Below are positions 13,981-20,127 of a stretch of 34,284 nucleotides of DNA, one piece after another (positions within the stretch are counted from its first letter, which is position 1; each line of letters starts with the position of its first letter). The translations under genes and the position numbers were made by a program. The DNA comes from a virus, in the IMG/VR virus record IMGVR_UViG_3300027801_000082, positions 1-34,284 of that record. One strand, given 5' to 3'. Under the pieces are notes generated by a model, which searched no databases, was not told the DNA's origin, and saw only the letters and a list, made by a program, of their open reading frames with translations.

Positions 13981-14146
13981 TTTTTTTCATTCTCCAATGT
14001 GATTTATTCTTCAGGTTAATTATTAGCTCTTCTTTACAAGTAGGGGAGCAGACATGTCCTATTCCTTCTTGACAGTTGAATAGATAACTTACGTCTATTC
14101 CAGTATCCTTTCTCCACCCTGTACGTTTACAGTTAGTGCATATCAT
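13958..14146 (-). CDS. Small zinc-binding protein (62 aa)
   Basis: Start chosen at MICTNCKRTGWRK because a purine-rich RBS (GAGAAGAG) abuts it; a start eight codons upstream would run into the inverted repeat. CTNC and HVCSPTC give two CxxC-like pairs for one zinc. The C-terminus is basic. Probably nucleic-acid or protein binding. Confidence 0.6.
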   Translation of the reverse strand: MICTNCKRTGWRKDTGIDVSYLFNCQEGIGHVCSPTCKEELIINLKNKSHWRMKKNEYILSR

Positions 14147-14165
14147 CTCTTCTCTTTTCTCTATT

Positions 14166-14226
14166 ACCACTCTTTTATGATCTGTTGAACCATTAAGACA
14201 ACCTTAACAGATCATAAAAGAGTGGT
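14166..14226. repeat. Perfect 21-bp inverted repeat (19-base spacer)
   Basis: Arms 14166-14186 and 14206-14226 are exact reverse complements. On the minus strand this is a very stable stem-loop 20 bases upstream of the zinc-binding gene, either a translation-control or processing hairpin or the scar of a mobile element. No T-run follows, so a simple terminator is unlikely. Confidence 0.9.
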
Positions 14227-14302
14227 TAGTTTCCCTAACCGTTTCCTCTATAAAAACAGGAAAATATATTTGCCTGTTCCATTGTGGGGCGTTGTTCTGA
14301 GT

Positions 14303-14315
14303 ACAGCTAAAACGG
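14303..14315 (-). repeat. 13-bp repeat CCGTTTTAGCTGT, copy 1
   Basis: The same 13 bases recur at 14439-14451, in the loop and stem edge of the hairpin there. Both copies lie in the non-coding stretch 14227-14467. Confidence 0.7.
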
Positions 14316-14409
14316 CCAGTAATGCAGGTACTTCTCCATTGAATATGCAGTCAAAAGTTTTGACCGCATCGACCAGTATTAGAACATATTAGTAGGGGGT
14401 TACATATGC

Positions 14410-14460
14410 CGAGGGACCCCTACCGCAACTATTCGGCCACAGCTAAAACGGGGTCCCTCG
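14410..14460 (-). other. Strong 11-bp stem-loop after the gene at 14468
   Basis: CGAGGGACCCC pairs perfectly with GGGGTCCCTCG around a 29-base loop that contains GTTTTAGCTGT. It starts 7 bases after the stop codon at 14468-14470. It could end or protect the transcript, but no T-run follows. The remaining gap 14227-14409 holds further small palindromes (GTCAAAA/TTTTGAC near 14350; AACAGG/CCTGTT near 14255-14278) and no gene. Confidence 0.6.
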
Positions 14461-14467
14461 CCAGGAA

Positions 14468-14659
14468 CTAGATCTGAACCACTTTGTAACGTTGTCCTTC
14501 TATTACCTCATAGCCCATCACCTTTACCATGTCAGGCATCGGCTGGACTTTAGCATCAAAATAGAGCTCCTGCGCAGGAATAAACTCCCTAGGGCGGCTA
14601 CTCTCATTCAGAATTTCTCTTAGTTCGTTGTCTGTTTCTTTTTCAAATAGATTACTCAT
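14468..14659 (-). CDS. Hypothetical protein (63 aa)
   Basis: MSNLFEKETDNELREILNES, then FIPAQELYFDAKVQPMPDMV and GYEVIEGQRYKVVQI. A helical N-terminus and a beta C-terminus. AGAGAAGAT lies upstream of the ATG. It is preceded by a leader of about 390 bases from promoter 4 that is rich in hairpins, so translation may be controlled. Confidence 0.65.
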   Translation of the reverse strand: MSNLFEKETDNELREILNESSRPREFIPAQELYFDAKVQPMPDMVKVMGYEVIEGQRYKVVQI

Positions 14660-15050
14660 GCTAACATCTTCTCTGTTATATTGTGAAAAAAGGATGAGGG
14701 GATATTGGTTTCTCCATCTGTGGGAAACTTATGCGGCTATCCGAAGACCCCCTCTACACCACTATTGTTTTCTGACCGTATTACTTTACATCGACTGTTC
14801 TCTCTCTCTATTGGATATGATACGACACCTCACGAAGTCGGAGGTTAATGCATTCGGATCTACACAAATTACAAGTGTCGTATGCTGTCTCTAAACTCTC
14901 TTTCCCTGTACCCAATCAGCCGTCATACTACAGGTGTGTAGTATGGGATACCATGAGGGGGGAGTCGAATTAGTTCTCCCTATTCTGGTTAAGGTCATCT
15001 TCCTCTACAATAGCTCTCTCTGTTGGGGTTATTCCTCATTTCCTATGGAC
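14660..15050 (-). other. Long hairpin-rich leader without genes
   Basis: Between promoter 4 and the start at 14659 I find no supported gene. Hairpins on the minus strand include CATACTACA-CACC-TGTAGTATG (about 14924-14945) and a compact fold closed by ATACGACAC/GTGTCGTAT (about 14820-14885) with an inner ACCTC/GAGGT stem. This looks like a structured 5' UTR or a separate small RNA. Confidence 0.5.
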
Positions 15051-15051
15051 C

Positions 15052-15080
15052 ATTTTATCACAGGTAGCTCAGGAAGTCAA
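15052..15080 (-). promoter_or_regulatory. Early-module promoter 4
   Basis: TTGACT (15075-15080), 17-bp spacer, TAAAAT (15052-15057). The spacer TCCTGAGCTACCTGTGA is the common version. The leader lacks the ATGAAGG of most copies. Confidence 0.85.
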
Positions 15081-15138
15081 GGGTTTATATGCTTTTTATT
15101 TGATTTATTCATTGGTCCTTACCAGGCGCTGACGAATT
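15075..15138. repeat. 64-bp direct repeat, copy A
   Basis: Identical to 15430-15493. On the minus strand it contains AAGGA-CC-ATG opening an 11-codon frame, MNKSNKKHINP, whose TGA lies within the -35 of the following promoter. The repeat ends exactly at the -35 hexamer, so a promoter plus upstream segment was duplicated. Confidence 0.9.
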
Positions 15139-15163
15139 GTTCTACTCGACTTAATGGTTTATT

Positions 15164-15228
15164 GAGAATGTCAAGGGTTTATTTTTCTTTAACCACGACA
15201 ATAGGATACGGCCGCCTTAGACATTCTC
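15164..15228 (-). other. Repeated stem-loop element, copy A
   Basis: GAGAATGTC (15220-15228) and GACATTCTC (15164-15172) form a 9-bp stem closing about 47 bases that include TAAGGCGGC and a GGTTAAAGAAAAATAAACC hairpin. A diverged copy lies at 19535-19593. It follows the tRNA-like RNA in the transcription direction. Not a class I can name. Confidence 0.5.
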
Positions 15229-15245
15229 TATAAAACATCAGGATC

Positions 15246-15377
15246 AAGGGAGACTAGGAAAGGAATCGAACCTCACCTAGACACTGGTCGTTAGACGACC
15301 TTTTAACCTGCTGGTAATCTGATTGAGAAGATCAGTCACCCACTCACCTAGAGACAGGGAAGTCTCAAGAGGGGTTC
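15246..15377 (-). ncRNA. tRNA-like structured RNA
   Basis: Transcribed from promoter 5. The stem GAGACT/AGTCTC closes three hairpins: CTGAT-CTTCTCA-ATCAG; GGTC-GTCTAAC-GACC (an anticodon-like 7-base loop with CTA in the anticodon position); and CTAGGTGAGG-TTCGATT-CCTTTCCTAG, a long T-arm with the universal TTCGATT loop. It ends in CCC rather than CCA and is too long for a standard tRNA. Either a tRNA mimic, a degenerate tRNA, or a regulatory RNA that borrows a T-arm. Confidence 0.45.
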
Positions 15378-15406
15378 TCACATTCCTCTCTCACCCTTCA
15401 TGGACC

Positions 15407-15435
15407 ATTATACCACAGGTAGCTAGTAAAGTCAA
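15407..15435 (-). promoter_or_regulatory. Early-module promoter 5 (drives the tRNA-like RNA)
   Basis: TTGACT (15430-15435), 17-bp spacer, TATAAT (15407-15412). The leader GGTCCATGAAGGGTGAGAGAGG can fold AGAGG with CCTCT. The downstream sequence is non-coding, so a dedicated RNA transcript is implied. Confidence 0.88.
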
Positions 15436-15493
15436 GGGTTTATATGCTTTTTATTTGATTTATTCATTGGTCCTTACCAGGCGCTGACGAATT
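15430..15493. repeat. 64-bp direct repeat, copy B
   Basis: Identical to 15075-15138, including the 11-codon frame MNKSNKKHINP and the adjoining -35 hexamer. Confidence 0.9.
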
Positions 15494-15552
15494 ACTCCAC
15501 AATAGTATGCTTCTCAGTGCCTCTGGCGTGTGGTTACTCGCCCTACAGGCTT

Positions 15553-15580
15553 ATTATACCACGGTATTTCCATTTGTCAA
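15553..15580 (-). promoter_or_regulatory. Consensus sigma70 promoter (tandem, proximal)
   Basis: TTGACA (15575-15580), 16-bp spacer, TATAAT (15553-15558). Downstream lies the copy-B repeat, with no long gene before promoter 5, so the product is probably a short RNA. Confidence 0.85.
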
Positions 15581-15661
15581 GTGGTCCGCGGGTGGTGTAT
15601 GTGGTAGTATTGGGGTGTATTTGTGGTGTATTGGGGGGAGCGGGTGGTGTTCCCCCTCTCT

Positions 15662-15690
15662 ATTATAACACTATCTAGCTGAAATGTCAA
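15662..15690 (-). promoter_or_regulatory. Consensus sigma70 promoter (tandem, distal)
   Basis: TTGACA (15685-15690), 17-bp spacer, TATAAT (15662-15667): a perfect consensus promoter. The transcript would start in a C- and A-rich segment with repeated ACACCAC (15581-15655). The remainder of the gap, 15691-15934, shows no gene. Confidence 0.87.
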
Positions 15691-15934
15691 GTCGAAAAAA
15701 ATTTCCACTGAAAAAAGGGTCACTAAGACGACTACTACACTACGGTTTTAATTGCTTTCTTTTATATGGCCGTCTCCTAGCTCTTCTACCGTCGCCGCCT
15801 GCTACTACATGCTCATATGGAGCAAGCCAGGGGTAATCTTGTCACAAAAAGTTGCCAGTTTTTGTGTTGTTCTCTGACGTTCTCTCCTCTTTTCTTTGAC
15901 TTATCTTATACTAATGACTGATATGAAATCAGGC

Positions 15935-16216
15935 TCATTCAAATCCTATTGGATAGGGAAAGAACATTGATACTCTTGTCTCTCTCCATTCTGTCATATT
16001 CTCTACATACTTGAGTCTCCATATGTTTTCATTTGTAATCTTGTAATAGTCTATACATTTACCACAAATGAAGTACTCTATGGCTATCTGTCTCAGGTAA
16101 AATATCTGATTGAATCCTGTAGTACACCAATCACATCTATAGCACATATTGGTGTTCGTAAGGTCTCTGATCCCTTTATAAAATATGGGAGTGTGACTTT
16201 CTGTTGAATTATTCAT
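15935..16216 (-). CDS. Small zinc-finger-like protein (93 aa)
   Basis: MNNSTESHTPIFYKGIRDLT, then CYRCDWCTTGFNQIFYL and YFICGKCIDYYKI. Two CxxC pairs (CYRC or CDWC with CGKC) about 28 residues apart suggest one zinc ribbon. The C-terminus is aromatic. It overlaps the upstream gene by ATGA, so it is operonic with 16213-17321. Confidence 0.7.
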   Translation of the reverse strand: MNNSTESHTPIFYKGIRDLTNTNMCYRCDWCTTGFNQIFYLRQIAIEYFICGKCIDYYKITNENIWRLKYVENMTEWRETRVSMFFPYPIGFE

Positions 16217-16563
16217 TTCTCGCTCTGACGCCTAGGTTCTTGCCTAAGATCTTCTCTTGATGTTTGTTTACTATACTCTTTATGTTTTTCCCACTTCGCC
16301 ATCATTCTGTCGAATTGAAGCTGGTCATTCAATGATCTTCTCTTATTCTTCTTTTTGTCATACACCTTTGCACCATCCCATTCTATCTCGCCTCTACTCT
16401 CTTGTCTTGAGTTTGAATATGGAATCTCTCCAAACTTTGTTGTAGACTCTTCAGCCTCTAGTTCTTCCTCTAACTCTGACATAGTAAGGTCATCTAGTTT
16501 CGACTTATAGTTTGACAATATCTCATCTACGAGAATGTTTCTGTCTTTATCATGAATGTTCAT
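16213..16563 (-). CDS. Hypothetical charged protein (116 aa)
   Basis: An acidic helical N-terminal half (LDDLTMSELEEELEAEESTT) and a basic C-terminal half (DKKKNKRRSLNDQLQFDRMM, ending EDLRQEPRRQSEK). Probably flexible. ATGA overlaps on both sides show tight coupling. Confidence 0.65.
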   Translation of the reverse strand: MNIHDKDRNILVDEILSNYKSKLDDLTMSELEEELEAEESTTKFGEIPYSNSRQESRGEIEWDGAKVYDKKKNKRRSLNDQLQFDRMMAKWEKHKEYSKQTSREDLRQEPRRQSEK

Positions 16564-17321
16564 ATATGCCTTGCTTTATTACGTGGTCTGTGACTTGATT
16601 GATTTTCTTCTTCTTCTGTATGTGGAAAAAGAACTGGATTATTTGCTATTTCAAACAGGTTGCATTCCCATCCTTTACCTCTGGTATCACCGCCCTCATT
16701 GTCTAAATCCGTTGGTTCATTAGGTGAATCATCTGGATAGATATATGCTATGGATTCTAGAAATTCATTGCCATCTATGTCTGTTGAGAAGAACACCAAT
16801 CGTGATTCATCGAAAACGTGATGCTCAGGTAGTTCAAATTCAGTGTAGATGAATTGCCCCTTCTCTGAAGAATATGCTGTGAAATAGTGTCCTTCGGGTT
16901 GTGGATAACTGGTTTCATCAGATGTATAGCATTGCCCTACCTCACGAATCATTTCATCATACGGAGAATACTGTAGATGGTTTAATTTCTTATTTTCAAA
17001 CATATCCCTGAGTTCATATGCATTATCGTATGTGCTAGAAGAGTCATCAGGTAGAGTAATTTCTATCCATGCTGATTCCATATCACATCCATAATTATGT
17101 GCTATATTATCACACTCGTGCCATCCTTCTTGCTCAAGGAAATCCATGTCTTCTGGAGTTTTGTTCTCTTTAACATAATCGAAGGCATCTAGTGCATAAT
17201 CCTCTAGCTTGTCATTTTGCTGTGCTTTCCAATAGTCGTGCTGTTCTTTAGTAATTGTACCTAGCACGAATTCGCCACCATATCCACCAATGTTAATTTT
17301 TATTATATTTTTAGATTTCAT
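16560..17321 (-). CDS. Large hypothetical acidic protein (253 aa)
   Basis: A beta-rich N-terminus (IIKINIGGYGGEFVLGTI), then QHDYWKAQQ and an acidic body with many Asp, Glu, Tyr and Trp (GWHECDNIAHNYGCDMESAW). Its acidity and lack of Lys clusters recall DNA-mimic proteins, but this is only an impression. No enzyme motif seen. First gene of its operon; tRNA-Gly lies 20 bases upstream. Confidence 0.7.
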   Translation of the reverse strand: MKSKNIIKINIGGYGGEFVLGTITKEQHDYWKAQQNDKLEDYALDAFDYVKENKTPEDMDFLEQEGWHECDNIAHNYGCDMESAWIEITLPDDSSSTYDNAYELRDMFENKKLNHLQYSPYDEMIREVGQCYTSDETSYPQPEGHYFTAYSSEKGQFIYTEFELPEHHVFDESRLVFFSTDIDGNEFLESIAYIYPDDSPNEPTDLDNEGGDTRGKGWECNLFEIANNPVLFPHTEEEENQSSHRPRNKARHI

Positions 17322-17341
17322 TTTACTTGATTATTTGATTA

Positions 17342-17412
17342 TGGAGCGAGCACTTGGAGTCGAACCAAGTTCTTCAGAATGGAATTCCAAAGTGTTGCCG
17401 ACAACTACTCGC
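17342..17412 (-). tRNA. tRNA-Gly (UCC), CCA encoded, short D-arm
   Basis: 71 nt. Acceptor GCGAGTA pairs with TGCTCGC. D-stem TTG/CAA has a TCGG loop. The anticodon stem TTGGA pairs with TCTGA around ATTCCAT, giving anticodon UCC. T-arm CTTGG-TTCGACT-CCAAG. CCA is encoded at 17342-17344. The D-loop is shorter than usual. Confidence 0.85.
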
Positions 17413-17417
17413 ATATA

Positions 17418-17493
17418 TGGAGCTGGTGACAGGAATTGAACCCGTGACATCGAAATTACAAGTTTCGCGCTCTACCAACTGAGCTACACCAGC
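17418..17493 (-). tRNA. tRNA-Thr (UGU), CCA encoded
   Basis: 76 nt. Acceptor GCTGGTG/CACCAGC, standard D-arm AGCTCAGTTGGTAGAGC, anticodon arm CGAAA-CTTGTAA-TTTCG (UGU), T-arm ACGGG-TTCAATT-CCTGT, discriminator T, CCA encoded. Confidence 0.97.
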
Positions 17494-17494
17494 A

Positions 17495-17743
17495 TTATTT
17501 CTTTTTCTTCTTCTTCTCAAGCTTCTTAATCTGATCTTTCAGTGAATCTAACTCTTCCTTCTTATCGACAATTTCTTCCTTCAACACCTTCAAGTCTTTC
17601 ATGTCTTCTAGTGCCATTTCCATACGATTTGCCATTGTCTGTACCTCTTCAATGAGAGAAGGGATCATTGCAAAATTCAATGTTTTTACACTTGTTCTCA
17701 TCTCTTCAAGAACATCACACACATATCGATTTAATCCATACAT
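17495..17743 (-). CDS. Coiled-coil protein (82 aa)
   Basis: MYGLNRYVCDVLEEMRTSVK leads into a long heptad pattern (ALEDMKDLKVLKEEI, then ELDSLKDQIKKLEKK) ending in a Lys run. Ends one base before tRNA-Thr. Likely oligomeric; a scaffold or membrane-associated partner role is conjecture. Confidence 0.7.
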   Translation of the reverse strand: MYGLNRYVCDVLEEMRTSVKTLNFAMIPSLIEEVQTMANRMEMALEDMKDLKVLKEEIVDKKEELDSLKDQIKKLEKKKKKK

Positions 17744-17758
17744 AATTTTATACTCTTA

Positions 17759-18106
17759 TTACCTATATATTTCTACTAATTTTTGTATCAAATTCATCGC
17801 CACTGAAGTTGCTGGAATCACGCTACCTAACATAACCGCCTTATCATTCCAATAAAATCCTACAGCCGTCCAACAGCCAGTACCAATAATATAGAAGACT
17901 TGACCGTATAGAGGTAATCCTGCATTCTGGAGAAATATTCCAAATATAGCAGCAACTACACCTATCCATTTGAGGTAAGAGTCTGGACCACCCGAAGGTG
18001 TACTAGGAGAGACTTCTTCAAACTGAGCCTGCATATCCTCAAGGTCTTCTTGCAGACGTTTCTTTTCCTTTCGGAGTTCAATAGCAAGACTTACTGCCTT
18101 GCTCAT
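17759..18106 (-). CDS. Small membrane protein with N-terminal coiled coil (115 aa)
   Basis: Start taken at MSKAVSLAIELRKEKKRLQE because AGAGAGG lies just upstream; the longer form would overlap the previous gene by 31 bases. A helical N-terminus of about 35 residues, a Pro/Ser/Gly linker, then two or three hydrophobic helices (WIGVVAAIFGIFLQ, VFYIIGTGCWTAVGFYW, and a weaker third). Could be a holin-like or spanin-like protein, though not recognised. Confidence 0.65.
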   Translation of the reverse strand: MSKAVSLAIELRKEKKRLQEDLEDMQAQFEEVSPSTPSGGPDSYLKWIGVVAAIFGIFLQNAGLPLYGQVFYIIGTGCWTAVGFYWNDKAVMLGSVIPATSVAMNLIQKLVEIYR

Positions 18107-18126
18107 CTGCCTCTCTTCTTTAAATT

Positions 18127-18276
18127 CTACTTGCGTATCAGCTTTCTCTTCACCCATGGTGTTTCATCTTTATCTTTCAAGCATCGAAGTGTGTACGTGA
18201 TGCTCCCATCATCAGATTTGATAGGATTACAAGTCTCTCTGAAATAGTATTCTTTAAGGGGTTTTCTTTTATCCAT
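18127..18276 (-). CDS. Small basic protein (49 aa)
   Basis: Direct translation gives MDKRKPLKEYYFRETCNPIK, then SDDGSITYTLRCL and WVKRKLIRK. TTTAGGA precedes the ATG and overlaps the upstream stop. Alternating strands suggest a small beta fold. An overlapping 68-codon frame in another phase is less convincing. Confidence 0.55.
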   Translation of the reverse strand: MDKRKPLKEYYFRETCNPIKSDDGSITYTLRCLKDKDETPWVKRKLIRK

Positions 18277-18280
18277 TTTC

Positions 18281-18493
18281 CTAAATCCACAGAGCAAGAA
18301 TAATTATTATTGATAGAATTATTATATGTATATAGGGATTCATCAGCAATCCCATCAGTAACCATTGTTTCCACGAATACCACGGCTCTTTCCCTAGATG
18401 TTTGTACCAGAACAGGGTAACTTTATCTCTGGGTTGATCCTGTGTCCAATTGGGATCATCTGCGTCATCATGTAATCTGAATGGATGATTCAT
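18281..18493 (-). CDS. C-terminally anchored membrane protein (70 aa)
   Basis: A soluble acidic and Trp-rich N-terminus (DDADDPNWTQDQPRDKVTL, EPWYSWKQWL), then two hydrophobic stretches ending IHIIILSIIIILALWI. Probably a tail-anchored or two-helix inner-membrane protein. It overlaps the SET-domain gene by ATGA. Confidence 0.65.
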   Translation of the reverse strand: MNHPFRLHDDADDPNWTQDQPRDKVTLFWYKHLGKEPWYSWKQWLLMGLLMNPYIHIIILSIIIILALWI

Positions 18494-18789
18494 AATTCTA
18501 TCTTATAAAGAGTGTAGCTCCAAGTTATCTCTTCATTCAGTTCTATATCTCTTATAGCAATTATTGAATACGAATTGTTATCTTTGGTGAATTTAAAACA
18601 GTTGGGTGTATTCGAATGATTTCCAAATCCACCGAGTGGTGTTCGTATAACTCCATTTGGAGAACCCTCATTAGCATAGTGTACTATACCAATATAAGAT
18701 CCTTTTAGAATATGCTCAGTAGCAAATAGACCAAACCCATCAATAGGGGATTCTTTTATTGTTACATTATCTGGTAAAGGTCTATACAT
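18490..18789 (-). CDS. SET-domain protein (putative protein lysine methyltransferase)
   Basis: Start placed at MYRPLPDNVTIKESPIDGFG so that it follows the upstream stop by 4 bases. SET features: KESPIDGFGLFATEHILKGSYIG (SAM-binding strand), FGNHSNTPNCFKF (NHSxxPN, the pseudoknot and SAM site), and RDIELNEEITWSY (catalytic Tyr region). At 99 aa it is a minimal SET core, similar to short viral and bacterial members. It may methylate host or phage proteins. Confidence 0.75.
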   Translation of the reverse strand: MYRPLPDNVTIKESPIDGFGLFATEHILKGSYIGIVHYANEGSPNGVIRTPLGGFGNHSNTPNCFKFTKDNNSYSIIAIRDIELNEEITWSYTLYKIEL

Positions 18790-18793
18790 TTCA

Positions 18794-19063
18794 CTAATCC
18801 CAAAAAGTACTTTGCTTATGTGAATTGTCACAGAATGGTTTATTAGAAGATGCTCCACACCCACACAATACAATGGGTTTTCCTTCTCCAGCAGGGCTGT
18901 CCAAAATCACCTTAGAATCAGAGGTATCTACACTTTTCCTTTGAATGACAACATTACCCTTGATGGTGATAGGCCCTTTACCCGAAACTGTTATAAGAGT
19001 TGGAGGTACTATTTTTTCTTCTATATCTTGTATACCCCCTGAAATATTACTAGTAGTCATCAT
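18794..19063 (-). CDS. CDGSH-type [2Fe-2S] protein
   Basis: 89 aa. Ligands C67-x-C69...C78-x3-H82 (LCGCGASSNKPFCDNSHK) have exactly the spacing of mitoNEET-like proteins; the usual DG is DN here. The N-terminal half is a beta-rich segment (ITVSGKGPITIKGNVVIQRK) with a GGIQDIEEKIVPP linker. It would bind a redox or sensing cluster. No membrane anchor. Adjacent to the SET gene and DUF3310 gene. Confidence 0.82.
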   Translation of the reverse strand: MMTTSNISGGIQDIEEKIVPPTLITVSGKGPITIKGNVVIQRKSVDTSDSKVILDSPAGEGKPIVLCGCGASSNKPFCDNSHKQSTFWD

Positions 19064-19064
19064 A

Positions 19065-19373
19065 TCATTTTTCCTTAGCTACACTTTGAAGCACCTCATT
19101 CAAAGTTAGGTGTGATTGATTAGTTATTGACAAGGATATTATAGCATAATGAATAACCTTGAGTAAATCTTTTTTATTATATCCACCCTTCTTGCCATAT
19201 CGTTGAGCATATTTTATAATATTGCCTATAGCAAAACCGAGTCCATGACCTGCATCTATAATAAATTCTGTTGATTGAATTTTACCAGAAGCATAATGTT
19301 GATCATAAGTCGAATCGATGTAATCTTTGACCTCTTTAAGTATTTCCTCTTCCTTGAACTTATAGTCTATCAT
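19065..19373 (-). CDS. DUF3310 (SaV-like) phage protein
   Basis: Start at ATG 19373, directly after the upstream TAA (TAATATG); a TTG 7 codons upstream is an alternative. The core FIIDAGHGLGFAIGNIIKYAQRYGKKGGYNKKDLLKVIHYAI is the DUF3310 signature (GNxIKYxxRxGKK...DLxKxxxY). The family is sometimes called a phage nucleotide kinase, but activity is unproven. Confidence 0.8.
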   Translation of the reverse strand: MIDYKFKEEEILKEVKDYIDSTYDQHYASGKIQSTEFIIDAGHGLGFAIGNIIKYAQRYGKKGGYNKKDLLKVIHYAIISLSITNQSHLTLNEVLQSVAKEK

Positions 19374-19374
19374 A

Positions 19375-19509
19375 TTAGTTAGTTTTTTGGACAATATTAA
19401 GTATGTACATTATATACCAATTCCATTCACTGAAAAAACAGCTGTAAGAATATACAACAAACATTACAATTGCAAACTTTAAATTATATCCATTTAGTAT
19501 CATACTCAT
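19375..19509 (-). CDS. 44-aa membrane microprotein upstream of DUF3310
   Basis: MSMILNGYNLKFAIVMFVVY, then SYSCFFSEWNWYIMYILNIV and QKTN. Mostly hydrophobic: one long or two short helices. Its TAA is joined to the next ATG by a single T, so coupled translation supports it. The RBS is weak (GAGTATAAGT). The 15 bases before the start contain no clear promoter. Confidence 0.45.
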   Translation of the reverse strand: MSMILNGYNLKFAIVMFVVYSYSCFFSEWNWYIMYILNIVQKTN

Positions 19510-19534
19510 ACTTATACTCAGTTTAAAATTGGGT

Positions 19535-19593
19535 GAGAATGACAAGGGTTTATTTTTTCTTTAACGGTTAGGTCCGCCGCCTTAGACATTCTC
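19535..19593 (-). other. Repeated stem-loop element, copy B
   Basis: GAGAATG (19587-19593) pairs with CATTCTC (19535-19541) and encloses TCTAAGGCGGC, a variable part and GTTAAAGAAAAAATAAACCC, conserved with copy A. The middle differs, so the ends and A-rich loop are constrained. It lies in a gap (19510-19738) without genes. Confidence 0.5.
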
Positions 19594-19599
19594 AATTGT

Positions 19600-19635
19600 G
19601 GTCCGACTACAGAGCTGGTGTCTTGATGTCAGACC
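19600..19635 (-). other. Hairpin GGTCTGAC/GTCGGACC
   Basis: 8-bp stem with one G-U pair around a 20-base loop. Together with copy B of the repeat it makes up a structured stretch after the gene at 19739. Confidence 0.4.
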
Positions 19636-19738
19636 ATTCTCCAAGTCTTTGACAGCCAAACGAATGGGAAGGGTAATTACATCCTATCTCAGAAAACCGT
19701 ATCCGTTTGATGTAGTGTCGCAACTTGAATATTATTCT

Positions 19739-20044
19739 TTAAAATAATGAAGTGTACATCCCTGTATGGGCTGTAAACTGGTCAGTCAACATATCGTTGT
19801 AAATATTGTTGTATTCTGTAACAGACTTCTCTTCAAACTTTCTGGTCAACTTACAAAATTTCATATCGTAAGTGTCCATTGAGTTCAATGTGATTTTCAG
19901 ATAGTTTGAATTTGAACTGTTTCGGCCAATTCTCATTGAAAGAGAATCTTCAGTTCCACCAAAGTTTTTGGCACCTGTCATAACTCGGAATTTATTTCCA
20001 CCAAGTTGACTCAAAATCGTTTCTGCTACTTTCAAATTACTCAT
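19739..20044 (-). CDS. Conserved phage/plasmid protein (101 aa)
   Basis: Start at the ATG of GATTATGAGT (MSNLKVAETILSQLGGNKFR). LGGNKFRVMTGAKNFGG, LSMRIGRN, LKITLNSMDTYDMKF and YNDMLTDQFTAHTGMYTSL form a pattern widespread in phages and mobile elements, with no assigned function. First gene of the transcript from promoter 8. Confidence 0.78.
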   Translation of the reverse strand: MSNLKVAETILSQLGGNKFRVMTGAKNFGGTEDSLSMRIGRNSSNSNYLKITLNSMDTYDMKFCKLTRKFEEKSVTEYNNIYNDMLTDQFTAHTGMYTSLF

Positions 20045-20098
20045 AATCAATCTCTTTCAGGTTAGTTGGAAGGGGTTAATCCCCTACCTTCATGGACC

Positions 20099-20127
20099 AT
20101 TATATCATGGGTAGGTCAGGAAGTCAA
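20099..20127 (-). promoter_or_regulatory. Early-module promoter 8 with extended leader hairpin
   Basis: TTGACT (20122-20127), 17-bp spacer, TATAAT (20099-20104). The leader hairpin is AGGGG-ATTAA-CCCCT, one pair longer than in promoter 1: both arms change together. Confidence 0.9.

Noticed and set aside
14303-14451. GTTTTAG repeats as a CRISPR array or tracrRNA-like element
   Set aside because: Only two 13-bp copies 136 bases apart, no regular spacers, no cas genes nearby.
14628-15233. Plus-strand frames in the non-coding island
   Set aside because: Short, rich in Cys/Leu/Ser without RBS, and they cross minus-strand promoters and hairpins.
15246-15377. Standard tRNA (amber suppressor or tRNA-Sec)
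   Set aside because: No consistent acceptor/D-arm geometry, 10-bp T-stem, CCC end and excessive length; tRNA-Sec would need a UCA anticodon.
18177-18383. 68-codon frame MVFVETMVTDGIAD...
   Set aside because: It overlaps two better-supported genes (18127-18276 and 18281-18493) in another phase.
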